A stretch of DNA of 61,554 nucleotides from Clostridiales bacterium. Its GTDB lineage: Bacteria > Bacillota > Clostridia > Oscillospirales > Oscillospiraceae. The DNA lies in the NCBI GenBank assembly GCA_022768185.1, contig JALEMS010000024.1, positions 1 to 61,554 on the forward strand. Reading direction: 5' to 3'. The notes beneath the pieces were generated by a model. That model was not told the DNA's origin and made no database searches. It saw nothing but the letters and a program-made list of their open reading frames with translations. Below are positions 15,269 to 23,484 of this stretch, piece after piece (positions within the stretch are counted from its first letter, which is position 1; each line of letters starts with the position of its first letter). Made by a program: the position numbers and the translations under genes.

Positions 15269-16216
15269 ATGGACACCAAGGAGCTGCACGCATTTCTTGC
15301 CGTATATGAGGAGCAGAATATCCGCGCCGCCGCCAAACGGCTTTTCATCACGCCGCAGGGGCTCAGCCAGATCATCAAGCGGCTGGAGCAGGAGCTGGAA
15401 ACGGTGCTGTTTGAGCGGGACAACCGCGGCGTGACGCCGACGGGGTACGCCAACGCACTGTATCACGACGCACAGGCGATCATCCGCAAGCTGGACGATA
15501 TCAAAAGCGACATCCGCCGCAAGGGCCGGGATGAAAAATACAGCCTGAGCGTGATGTCCTCGCTGGGCATGCTCGATTATCTCACGGTGCGCTTTCTGCG
15601 CGCCTTCCGCGAGGAATTTTCCGACGTAGCGCTGGTCTTTCTGGAAAATCCCTGCCGCACCGCGCGGCAGCGTCTGCTCGACGGCGAGGCGGAGGTGGGC
15701 TTTCTGGTGGGGCCGGTCGACCCGCTGACGTTTCATGCGCTGCCCTTTTCCGAGCACCACAACTGTCTCGTACTGCACCGGGAGCATCCGCTGGCGCAGA
15801 AGGACCGCATCGACTATGCCGATCTGGCCGGGCAGCCGCTGGCGCTGGAGGGGCGTGACATCGCGACCTATCACAATTATCACGACCGGTTCCTCGCCGC
15901 CGGCGTCGAGCCGGAAATCGTCATCGAGACGACGGAAATCGCCCTGACGCACCGCGTGGCCAGCATGAACGAGGGCGTCGGCCTGTCGACGGACTTCGCT
16001 GCCTGGGGCAACGCCTATCCCGACACGGTCATCCGGCCCTTTGCCGACATGAAATGCATTGAGGAGCGCTTCATCGTCTATCCGGTCGAGCGGCGGCTCT
16101 CCGGCGAGGCGCGCGCGTTTATCGACTTTTCGTTTGACTGGCTGCGCCGCCACAAGCAGGAGCTGTTCCACTGGCCGGAGCCGTACGGCTATCTGAACGA
16201 CTGGTATGACAAATAA
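15269..16216 (+). CDS. LysR-family transcriptional regulator
   Basis: 315 residues, GGAGG 9 bases before ATG. N-terminal winged helix: MDTKELHAFLAVYEEQNIRAAAKRLFITPQGLSQIIKRLEQELE, with the usual NxxxAA/Q-x-x-S pattern, then a linker helix and a two-lobed effector domain from about residue 90 (YSLSVMSSLGMLDYLTVRFL; GFLVGPVDP; HREHPLAQKD; SMNEGVGLSTDF). The effector is not predictable from sequence. LysR genes usually control the divergent neighbour, here the YczE-like membrane gene, and their own gene. Confidence 0.92.
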   Translation: MDTKELHAFLAVYEEQNIRAAAKRLFITPQGLSQIIKRLEQELETVLFERDNRGVTPTGYANALYHDAQAIIRKLDDIKSDIRRKGRDEKYSLSVMSSLGMLDYLTVRFLRAFREEFSDVALVFLENPCRTARQRLLDGEAEVGFLVGPVDPLTFHALPFSEHHNCLVLHREHPLAQKDRIDYADLAGQPLALEGRDIATYHNYHDRFLAAGVEPEIVIETTEIALTHRVASMNEGVGLSTDFAAWGNAYPDTVIRPFADMKCIEERFIVYPVERRLSGEARAFIDFSFDWLRRHKQELFHWPEPYGYLNDWYDK

Positions 16217-16256
16217 GGACCATCCGCAGAAAGCGCCGGAGCAAGGCGCAAAAGGA

Positions 16257-16291
16257 ATCCCGTCCGGAAAGCACCGCTTTCCGGACGGGAT
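16257..16291. terminator. Strong two-way terminator after lysR-type gene
   Basis: 16-bp perfect stem ATCCCGTCCGGAAAGC / GCTTTCCGGACGGGAT, ACC loop, then ATTTTTATG. It separates the LysR gene from the convergent giant SLH gene. Confidence 0.85.
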
Positions 16292-16320
16292 ATTTTTATG
16301 TTTTGCTCGGACTGCGCGCG

Positions 16321-19300
16321 TTACAGGGTCAGCACGCGGTGCAGGATCGCTGCCATCTCGGCACGGGTGAGCGCGCCGGCGGGGTTGATTTTGCCGTTGC
16401 TGCCCTGGATGACGCCGGCCTGGATCAGCGCGGCGACCGGATCCTTTGCATAGGAGGCCACCTGGCCGGCGTCGGTAAATTTGTTGAGGTAGGAGGCAGA
16501 GGCGGAGCTCAGCGTCGAGCCGGAAACCTCCAGCGTGCGGCTGAGCAGCACCATGGCATCCTGACGGGTGAGCGAGGCGGAGGGACGGAACTGGCCGTCC
16601 GAGCCTTTTGCGATGCCCAGCGCCTTGGCCGCGGCGATGGCCTTGGCGTAGTAGCTGTTGGTGGGCACGTCGTCGAAGCTGTAGAGGCTGGCGCTGTCCT
16701 TCAGACCGAAGGCGCGGTAGAGCATCAGCACGAAGTCGCCGCGGGTGATGGAGCCGGACGGACCGTAGGTGGTGGAGGTCAGGCCGTTGGTGACATTATA
16801 CCTGGCCAGGAAGTCGACCGAGGGGACGGCCCAGGCGTGGTTGTTCATGTCGGTGAAGGTCTTCGAGCGCGTCGGCTGCGTGACGGTGATCTGGACGGAG
16901 CCGGTGTAAGAGCTGCCGTTTTTGTCCACGGCGGTGTAGCCGATGGTCACAGTGCCGCTGCAGCCGGCCTTGGGGACGAAGGAGACGTCGCTGAGCAGCG
17001 GCGTGCCGGACAGATAGTAGGACGTGCTCTGCGAGACGCGGCCGCCGTTGGAGCGGGGGGAGGTGTACTTGTAGTACAGACGGCCGAGCGAGGCGTTGGG
17101 CAGCGTGAAGCGGACATAGGAGAGCGTGCTGCCGCCGGCTGCGGTGCATGCGGCGGAGAAGTCGCGGCTGGCGAACAGAACAGCCGTTCCGTCGGAGACA
17201 TACGAAATGGTGCTGGCCTTGCTGTCGCCGACCTGGATGGAGACAGTGCCGGAGAAGCTCTTGCCGTTGGTGTTGTAGCCGGTGAAGTCAATGGTCACCT
17301 TGCCGGTGAAGTCGCTGGCGGGTACGAAGGAAACGTCATCGATCGACGGGGAGCCGCTGCGGTAGTAGCTGGTGGAGGAGGAGACCGTTTTCTGGCCGCT
17401 CTCGTCGTATTTGTAATAAAGCTTGCCCTTGCTGGAGGAGGGGAGGGAGAAGCGGACGTAATCGAGCGAGTAGTCGGTCTGGTCCTTGCAGAAGGCGTTG
17501 AAATCGGAGGCCCGGAAGGAGACGGCCTTGTTCTTTGCGGTGGTGTAGGAGATATCGCCGCTGTCGGCGCTGTCGCCGACCTGGATGGAGACGGTGCCGG
17601 AGAAGCTCTTGCCGTTGGTGTTGTAGCCGGTGAAGTCGATGGTCACCTTGCCGGTGAAGCCGCTGGCGGGCACGAAGGAAACGTCGCTCAGCTGGGGGGA
17701 TTCGCTGCGGTAATAGCTGGTGGAGGAGGAGACCGTTTTCTGACCGCTCTCGTCGTATTTGTAATAAAGCTTGCCCTTACTGGAGGAGGGCAGGGAGAAG
17801 CGGACATAGTCCAGCGAGTAGTCCGTGGCGTCCTTGCAGGCAGAGTTGAAATCTGCGGCCCGGAAGGAGACCGGCTCGTTTTTGGACGTTTCGTAGGAGA
17901 CGGAGCCGGTGTCGGACGTATCGCGCACCTGGATGGTGACGGTGCCGGTGAACCTGGTGTCGTCGGAGCTCCAGCCGGTGAAGCTGAAGGTGACGGTGCC
18001 GGTGTAGTTTTTGGCGGGGACAAAGGAGACGTCGCTCAGCTGCGGGGATTCGCTGCGGTAGTAGCTGGTGGAGGAGGAGACGGTCTTCTGGCCGGTCTGG
18101 TCATACTTGTAGTAGAGCGTGCCCTTGCTGTCAGAGGGCAGGGTGAAGCGCACGCGGTTAAGGGAGTAGCCGGTTTCGTTCTTGCAGACGGTGTTGAAAT
18201 CGGAGGAGCTGAAGGAAACCGCCGTGTTTCTGTCGGTCTTGAGGGAGACCTCGGGGTCGGTGCTGCGGGCGGTGATGTCAATGCTCAGCGTGCCGGAGAA
18301 GCTGGTATTGCCGGTGCTGCGGCCGGAGAAGCTGATGGTGATCGTACCGGTGGAGGCACTCTTGCTGGCGAGGAAGGAAACGTCGCTCAGCAGCGAAGAG
18401 CCGCTGCGGTAGTATTTTGTAGAGGAGGAGACGGTCTTCTGACCGGTCTGGTCGTACTTATAGTACAGCGTACCCTTGCTGGAGGACGGCAGGCTGAAGG
18501 TGACGTAGTCGAGCGTCTCGCCGGTTTCGTTGCGGCAGAAGGTGTTGAAGTCGGAGGCGATGAAGCTGACGGACTTACCGGCCTGCACGGAGTAGGAAAT
18601 GGTGTTGGAGGTGACGGTCACCGAGCAGGAAAGCGTGGCGACGGTGGAGCCGGAGCTGTTTTTGACGGCGGCGGTGATGGTGGCGGAGCCTTTGGCGACC
18701 GCGGTGATCACGCCGCTGCTGCTGACGGTGGCGACGGAGGTCTTGCTGCTCGACCAGCTGACGCTGCCGCCGGTGGGCAGGTTCGAAACGCTCAGCGTGT
18801 GCGTTCTGCCGACGGGCAGGGAGACGGAACTGCTGCTGAGCTTCGGCTCGGCGGCGGAACTGACGGTGACCTGGCAGGTCAGGCGGCTGGAGGAGGAGCC
18901 GCTGCGAATGGTGGCGGTCAGGGTGGCGGTGCCGGCGGCCAGCGCCTCAAGCTGGCAGCCGGAGTCTGAACTGGATTTGATGCCGGCGATTGCGGGCCGG
19001 TCGACCGACCAGTTGATTTCCGCGCCCTCCGGTACGTCCCGCAGGGTGACGGAGGCGGTATTGCCGACCTTCAGATCGAGAGAGGCGGGGCTGAGCGAGG
19101 GAGCGGGCTTGACGACCGTTACGGAACAGGATGCGCTCTGGCCGCTGGAGAGCTTGGCGGTGATGATGGCCAGGCCGATGCCCTTGGCCGTGACCAGACC
19201 GTCGGAAGAGACCGTGGCGACGCTTCGGTTGTCGCTGCTCCAGGTCACGTTGCTGTCGGCGGGCGTGACGTTGGCGGTCAGCTGCCAGGTCTTGTCGCGC

Positions 19301-19968
19301 TCCAGGGTGAGGGAGGTCTTGCTCAGGGAGATGGAGGTCTCGCCCGTAACGGTGACGTCGCATTCGGCGCTAAAGCCGCCGTCCTGGGTGGTGACGGTGA
19401 CGGTGGCCTCGCCGGCAGATTTGGCCGTGATACGGCCGCCGTCGACGGTGACGACGGTCGGATCGCTGGAGCGCCAGGTCAGCGCCTGGTTGGTGGCGTT
19501 GTCCGGAGAGACCTCGGCGGTGAGCGTCGCGCGCTCGCCGACGGACAGCGTGATGGCACGCGGCGAAAGATCCACACTCTCCACGGCGACCGGCGCGGTG
19601 ACGGTGACGTCGCATTCGGCGGTGAAGCCGCCGTCCCGGGTGGTGACGGTGATGGTGGCCTCGCCGGCGGATTTGGCCGTGACGACGCCGTTTTGGCTGA
19701 CGGAGGCGACGGTATCATCGTCGGTGGACCAGTCGACGCGCTGATTGGCGGCGTCGTACGGGGAGACGGTTGCAGTGAGCGTTGCACGGCCGCCCACGCT
19801 GAGAGAAAGACTGGATTCATCCAGGCTGACGCCCGTGACGGCGACGGACCCCTCGGGGTTCTCCGGATCGGGCGTCTCCTCCGTAGCAAGGGCTGCGGTG
19901 GACAGGCTGGCCAGAAGCGTCAGAGCCAAGAGCAGAGAGAGCAGTCTGGTATAGCGTTTTGTGTACAT
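16321..19968 (-). CDS. Large S-layer-type surface protein: Big-2 domains, 116-residue repeats, three SLH domains
   Basis: 1215 residues from ATG 19968 (GGAAGGAG upstream). Order: signal peptide (MYTKRYTRLLSLLLALTLLASLSTAALA, residues 1-28); five Ig-like Big-2 domains to about residue 450 (each with a V-x-L-x-x-G-x-x-x-x-L-T-A-x-V-x-P start and a V-A-S/T-V-S...G-x-V-T-A-K end); five tandem repeats of about 116 residues (about 453-1033) marked by LYYKYD, KTVSSST.YY and LSDVSFVPA; and three C-terminal SLH domains (FTDMNNHAWAVPSVDFL; FDDVPTNSYYAKAI; FTDAGQVASYAKDP) that bind pyruvylated cell-wall polymer. Extracellular, wall-attached. Composition is rich in Ser/Thr/Val and poor in Cys. Likely structural or adhesive; no enzymatic motif seen. 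It has its own promoter at 20042-20070. Confidence 0.9.
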   Translation of the reverse strand: MYTKRYTRLLSLLLALTLLASLSTAALATEETPDPENPEGSVAVTGVSLDESSLSLSVGGRATLTATVSPYDAANQRVDWSTDDDTVASVSQNGVVTAKSAGEATITVTTRDGGFTAECDVTVTAPVAVESVDLSPRAITLSVGERATLTAEVSPDNATNQALTWRSSDPTVVTVDGGRITAKSAGEATVTVTTQDGGFSAECDVTVTGETSISLSKTSLTLERDKTWQLTANVTPADSNVTWSSDNRSVATVSSDGLVTAKGIGLAIITAKLSSGQSASCSVTVVKPAPSLSPASLDLKVGNTASVTLRDVPEGAEINWSVDRPAIAGIKSSSDSGCQLEALAAGTATLTATIRSGSSSSRLTCQVTVSSAAEPKLSSSSVSLPVGRTHTLSVSNLPTGGSVSWSSSKTSVATVSSSGVITAVAKGSATITAAVKNSSGSTVATLSCSVTVTSNTISYSVQAGKSVSFIASDFNTFCRNETGETLDYVTFSLPSSSKGTLYYKYDQTGQKTVSSSTKYYRSGSSLLSDVSFLASKSASTGTITISFSGRSTGNTSFSGTLSIDITARSTDPEVSLKTDRNTAVSFSSSDFNTVCKNETGYSLNRVRFTLPSDSKGTLYYKYDQTGQKTVSSSTSYYRSESPQLSDVSFVPAKNYTGTVTFSFTGWSSDDTRFTGTVTIQVRDTSDTGSVSYETSKNEPVSFRAADFNSACKDATDYSLDYVRFSLPSSSKGKLYYKYDESGQKTVSSSTSYYRSESPQLSDVSFVPASGFTGKVTIDFTGYNTNGKSFSGTVSIQVGDSADSGDISYTTAKNKAVSFRASDFNAFCKDQTDYSLDYVRFSLPSSSKGKLYYKYDESGQKTVSSSTSYYRSGSPSIDDVSFVPASDFTGKVTIDFTGYNTNGKSFSGTVSIQVGDSKASTISYVSDGTAVLFASRDFSAACTAAGGSTLSYVRFTLPNASLGRLYYKYTSPRSNGGRVSQSTSYYLSGTPLLSDVSFVPKAGCSGTVTIGYTAVDKNGSSYTGSVQITVTQPTRSKTFTDMNNHAWAVPSVDFLARYNVTNGLTSTTYGPSGSITRGDFVLMLYRAFGLKDSASLYSFDDVPTNSYYAKAIAAAKALGIAKGSDGQFRPSASLTRQDAMVLLSRTLEVSGSTLSSASASYLNKFTDAGQVASYAKDPVAALIQAGVIQGSNGKINPAGALTRAEMAAILHRVLTL
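16870..18612 (-). repeat. Five tandem about 348-bp coding repeats in the SLH protein
   Basis: Starts of successive units can be followed by the S-Y motif at about 18595, 18245, 17893, 17547 and 17203, a period close to 348 bases (116 residues). Units 3 and 4 (about 17216-17910) are nearly identical in DNA and protein, sharing SLDYVRFSLPSSSKGKLYY and FTGKVTIDFTGYNTNGKSF, whereas units 1, 2 and 5 have diverged. This points to recent duplication inside the gene. Confidence 0.85.
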
Positions 19969-20041
19969 GAAAAGCACACTCCTTCCGAGCTTGTACGGCG
20001 GGGACGGGTATGCCGCGTCGGTCCGTACCAATGTTATTTGA

Positions 20042-20070
20042 ATCATATTACAGACGGGAGGAAATGGCAA
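20042..20070 (-). promoter_or_regulatory. Promoter of the large SLH gene
   Basis: Minus-strand TTGCCA (20070..20065), 17-base spacer, TATGAT (20047..20042), about 60 bases before the ribosome binding site. The rest of the 19969-20278 gap holds the lysC terminator and otherwise nothing I can recognise. Confidence 0.6.
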
Positions 20071-20225
20071 AAGGTTTCGCCCCGTTTTTAAAAATTAATC
20101 AAATATTCATATTCTGTTTCCGGTGTTATCCGGCGTTGTGCTGCAGGACGCGGCGCGGCGTGCGGCCTCTGCCGCGCACAGGGTATGCCGTGCTGCCGGG
20201 AATGTCCATGGCGGTTTCCGATAAG

Positions 20226-20256
20226 AAAAACGCTCCCTCAAAGGAGGGAACGTTTT
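20226..20256 (-). terminator. lysC terminator
   Basis: Stem AAAACG-TCCCTC / GAGGGA-CGTTTT with one internal mismatch; the minus strand continues into TTTTTCTTAT. It lies 23 bases past the lysC stop. Confidence 0.8.
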
Positions 20257-20278
20257 CATCGGGTATCCGTCCGCCTGC

Positions 20279-21484
20279 TCAGCGGAAGAAGGCCTCGTGG
20301 ATGGCCTGCACAGCCCGGTCGGCATACGCCTCGTCGATCAGCACGGAGACCTTGATCTCCGAGGTGGAGATCATCTGAATGTTGATCTTGGCGTCGGACA
20401 GCGCCTCGAACATCATTGCGGCGATGCCGGAGGCGGTCATCATACCGGCGCCGACGATGCTGACCTTGGCCACCTTGTCGTCGACGTTGACGTGATCAAA
20501 GCCCAGCACGTCGCGGTAGGCCTCGATGGCCTCGCGTGCAGCCTCCAGATCGGAGCGGGGCACGGTGAAGCTGATGTCGTTGGTGCCGTCGCGGCCCACC
20601 GACTGCAGAATGATGTCCACATTGATCCTGGCATTGGCCAGCGCCCGGAATACACGGAAGGCCATACCCGGCTCGTCGGGCAGGCCGATGACGGCGATGC
20701 GCGCCACGTTCAGGTCTTTTGCGATTCCGCTGATTTTCATTTCTTCCATAGTCTTCACGACCTCCTTGACTTTTGTTCCGGGCTTTCGTACATAACTGGA
20801 GAGCACCTCCAGATTGACGCCGTACCGCTTGGCCATCAGCACCGAGCGGTTGTGCAGGACCTTTGCGCCCAGCGACGCCAGCTCCAGCATCTCATCGTAG
20901 GTGATCTCCGCCAACTTTCGGGCGTCCGGCACGTCGCGCGGGTCTGCGGTGTACACGCCCTCCACGTCGGTGAAGATCTGGCAGCGGTCTGCGTGCAGCG
21001 CGGCCGCGATGGCGACGGCCGTCGTGTCCGAGCCGCCGCGTCCGAGCGTGGTGATGTCGCCGGTGCGCGCCAGACCCTGGAAGCCGGCCACCAGCACGAT
21101 GCGCCGTTTGTCCAGCTCCGCCTGCAGGCGGTCGACGTCCACGCGCAGGATCTGCGCGTTGCAGTGGGCGCAGTTGGTCTCCAGTCCGACCTGCCACGCG
21201 CACAGGCTGACGACCGGCAGGCCCATCCGCTCGATGGCCATGGCCATCAGCGCGATGGACATCTGCTCGCCGGTGGACAGCAGCATATCCATCTCCCGCT
21301 TGGAGGGTCGCTCGTTGATCTGCCGGGCCATTTCGATGAGATGGTCGGTTGTTTTTCCCTGTGCCGAGAGGACGACCACGACGTCGTGGCCCTCACAGTA
21401 GGTGTCTGCAATGATGCCCGCCACGCGCCGAACCTTTTCCGGGTCGGCGACGGAGCTGCCTCCGAATTTCTGAACGATCAGCAT
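20279..21484 (-). CDS. lysC: Aspartate kinase
   Basis: 401 residues, AAGGAGGAG before ATG. First step from aspartate toward lysine, threonine and methionine. Seen: KFGGSSVADPEKV at 6-18, LSAQGKTTDHLI, STGEQMS, GLARTGDITTLGRGGSDTTAVA near 150, FTDVEGVYTADPR, then two C-terminal ACT domains (ARIAVIGLPDEPG; VAKVSIVGAGMM, STSEIKVSVLID) that normally bind lysine and/or threonine for feedback control. No lysine riboswitch is visible upstream. Next upstream on the same strand are hom and an UPF0735 ACT protein, together forming a threonine-branch block. Confidence 0.95.
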   Translation of the reverse strand: MLIVQKFGGSSVADPEKVRRVAGIIADTYCEGHDVVVVLSAQGKTTDHLIEMARQINERPSKREMDMLLSTGEQMSIALMAMAIERMGLPVVSLCAWQVGLETNCAHCNAQILRVDVDRLQAELDKRRIVLVAGFQGLARTGDITTLGRGGSDTTAVAIAAALHADRCQIFTDVEGVYTADPRDVPDARKLAEITYDEMLELASLGAKVLHNRSVLMAKRYGVNLEVLSSYVRKPGTKVKEVVKTMEEMKISGIAKDLNVARIAVIGLPDEPGMAFRVFRALANARINVDIILQSVGRDGTNDISFTVPRSDLEAAREAIEAYRDVLGFDHVNVDDKVAKVSIVGAGMMTASGIAAMMFEALSDAKINIQMISTSEIKVSVLIDEAYADRAVQAIHEAFFR

Positions 21485-21590
21485 AGGCGCTGCTCCTCCT
21501 TGATATGATGGCGGCGCGTGCGCTGCGGCAGTCCGGTCCTCCGGGCGGCGCAGCGCCGTGTGCCAGTGTATGCTGGAAAGGCCGTCCCGG

Positions 21591-22805
21591 TCAGTCGAGG
21601 ACGCGGAAGGCCGATCGGATATCCATGCCGCGGCTGCAGTTGCGCAGCGCGTGTCCGCTCATCGGGGCCGACAGGAAGGCGTATTCATCGGGCGGATCGC
21701 TCTCGCGGTTGATGAGCCGCACGTTGCCGAACGCGCCGCCCACGGCGGCAAGAGACGCGCCTGTGCGTACGTACCAGCGGCTGATGAGGTCGTCCGGTCC
21801 GGTGAAGTGGCCGGGCTCGGGAGCGTCCCAGTTGAGGTACATGCGTGCGTCCCGGTGCTTGGCGCAGTCGATCATATCGGCCACTACGGCGCTGGCCGTG
21901 GGGCGCTTGCCCGCGCCCGCGCCGTAGAACATGCATTCGCCCAGCGCATTGCCGCGCACGACGATGCCGTTCATCACGCCGTCGACGTTCGACAGCAGGC
22001 TGCGGATGCTGATGAGGTGCGGCTCAACATAGGCGGTGACGGTGTTCGGCCCGGTGCGCAGCGCGCGTCCGAGCAGCTTGATCTTGTAGCCGACGCGGCG
22101 GCTGTATTTGACGTCGCGCGCGTTTACGCCGGAGATGCCGCGCATGCGCACCAGCTCCGGGCTGATGTGACGGCCGAAGCAGAGGTCGGCCAGAATGCAG
22201 ATCTTGCGTCCGGCGTCGACGCCCTCGATGTCCGCGGTGGGGTCGGCCTCGGCGTATCCGAGGCGCTGCGCGTCAGCCAGCGCGTCGGCAAAGGATGCGC
22301 CCTCGACGATCATCTGGGTGAGGATGTAGTTGGTCGTGCCGTTGATGATGCCGTAGACCTCGTCCAGCTCGTTTGCCGTCAGGCACTGGGTGATGGGGCG
22401 GATGATGGGGATGCCGCCGCCCACAGAGCCTTCAAACAGGAAGTTGACGTTTTTCTCGCGGGCGATTGCAAGCAGCTCGTGCCCGTAGGACGCCACCAGC
22501 TCCTTGTTGGAGGTGACGACGTGCTTGCCGGCCAGCAGACAGCGGCGCACGTACTCGAGCGCCATGCCGCTGCCGCCGATGCATTCGGCGACGATCTCCA
22601 CCTCGGGGTCGGCTTCGATGACGGAAAAGTCGTGGACGATCCGGCCGGAAAAGGGGTCGCCCGGACGGTCGCTGCGGCAGAGAATGTATTTCAGCTCGAT
22701 CGGTTGGCCGGCGTTGCGCGCGATGCCTGCCGCGTTTTCCGCAAGCACCTCCGCCACGCCGGAGCCGACGACGCCATAGCCCAGAAGGGCTGCCTGGATG
22801 GCCAT
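21591..22805 (-). CDS. hom: Homoserine dehydrogenase
   Basis: 404 residues, GAGGG 7 bases before ATG. Reduces aspartate semialdehyde to homoserine. N-terminal Rossmann motif GYGVVGSGVAEVL (residues 9-21), SNKELVASYG, FEGSVGGGIPIIRP near 125, INGTTNYILTQM, the catalytic segment GYAEADPTADIEGVDAGRK with the conserved Asp/Glu/Lys, and a short C-terminal ACT-like part. Lies between lysC and the UPF0735 gene; the 106-base gap to lysC holds no clear terminator, so they may share a transcript. Confidence 0.95.
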   Translation of the reverse strand: MAIQAALLGYGVVGSGVAEVLAENAAGIARNAGQPIELKYILCRSDRPGDPFSGRIVHDFSVIEADPEVEIVAECIGGSGMALEYVRRCLLAGKHVVTSNKELVASYGHELLAIAREKNVNFLFEGSVGGGIPIIRPITQCLTANELDEVYGIINGTTNYILTQMIVEGASFADALADAQRLGYAEADPTADIEGVDAGRKICILADLCFGRHISPELVRMRGISGVNARDVKYSRRVGYKIKLLGRALRTGPNTVTAYVEPHLISIRSLLSNVDGVMNGIVVRGNALGECMFYGAGAGKRPTASAVVADMIDCAKHRDARMYLNWDAPEPGHFTGPDDLISRWYVRTGASLAAVGGAFGNVRLINRESDPPDEYAFLSAPMSGHALRNCSRGMDIRSAFRVLD

Positions 22806-22882
22806 GATATCCCTCGCAATCTGTTTGATATCGGCGGGCGGGAGCGCCCGCGCTCGGCAGGAAGAACAGGCGCCGGTACGAT

Positions 22883-23320
22883 TCAGCCGGCGGGAACCTC
22901 CACACGGATGATGTTCTGCTCGGCCTTGAGGCCCTGCAGCAGCTCGTCGACGGTGCGGTCCATGCCGCCGGTCTGGATGGAGATGGTGACGATGGCCGCG
23001 CCGTTGGTGGGGATGCTCTGATTGATGGTCAGCACGTTCGCGCCCGTCTGCGCCAGCAGAGACAGCAGCGATGAGAGCGCGCCCTTTTCGTCGCGCAGAA
23101 GGATGTGGAACGTTACGATGCGCGTGCGTCCCAGATCGGTGAACGGCGTGATGGCGTCGCGGTATTTATAAAATGCGCTTCGGCTGATGCCGGCGCATTC
23201 GGCCGCCTCGGCCACGGTGCGGACCGCGCCGGTCTCCAGCAGCTGCTTGGCCTCCGCCACCCGCAGAAAGGTCTCGGGCAGCACACGCGCGTCAACCAGA
23301 TAGTATCGGGCAGTACCCAT
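22883..23320 (-). CDS. UPF0735 ACT-domain protein (PheB-like)
   Basis: 145 residues from ATG 23320 (AAAGGAG 9 bases upstream), near-identical in length to B. subtilis PheB. N-terminal helix-turn-helix-like region (LRVAEAKQLLETGAVRTVAEAAECAGISRSAFYKYRDAI) followed by an ACT domain (TFHILLRDEKGALSSLLSLLAQTGANVLTINQSIP). The HTH-plus-ACT design and position directly before hom suggest an amino-acid-responsive regulator of this pathway; the family has no settled function. Confidence 0.88.
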   Translation of the reverse strand: MGTARYYLVDARVLPETFLRVAEAKQLLETGAVRTVAEAAECAGISRSAFYKYRDAITPFTDLGRTRIVTFHILLRDEKGALSSLLSLLAQTGANVLTINQSIPTNGAAIVTISIQTGGMDRTVDELLQGLKAEQNIIRVEVPAG

Positions 23321-23484
23321 CGGCAGCGGCTCCTTTCCGTAAATTGTCTTTTCTAAAAAGGCATTTGTCTTTCCTGGGTGAAATAATAGCATACCCCCCG
23401 CAAAACCGCAAGTGCCATTTTTCACAAGCCCTTGCGGTCTGCGGGGGGTAAATCTCAGCTGATTGCTATGCGGGGGGCGGAGAA

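Noticed and set aside
17216-17910. CRISPR or mobile repeat
   Set aside because: The repeats are long, in frame and encode protein domains.
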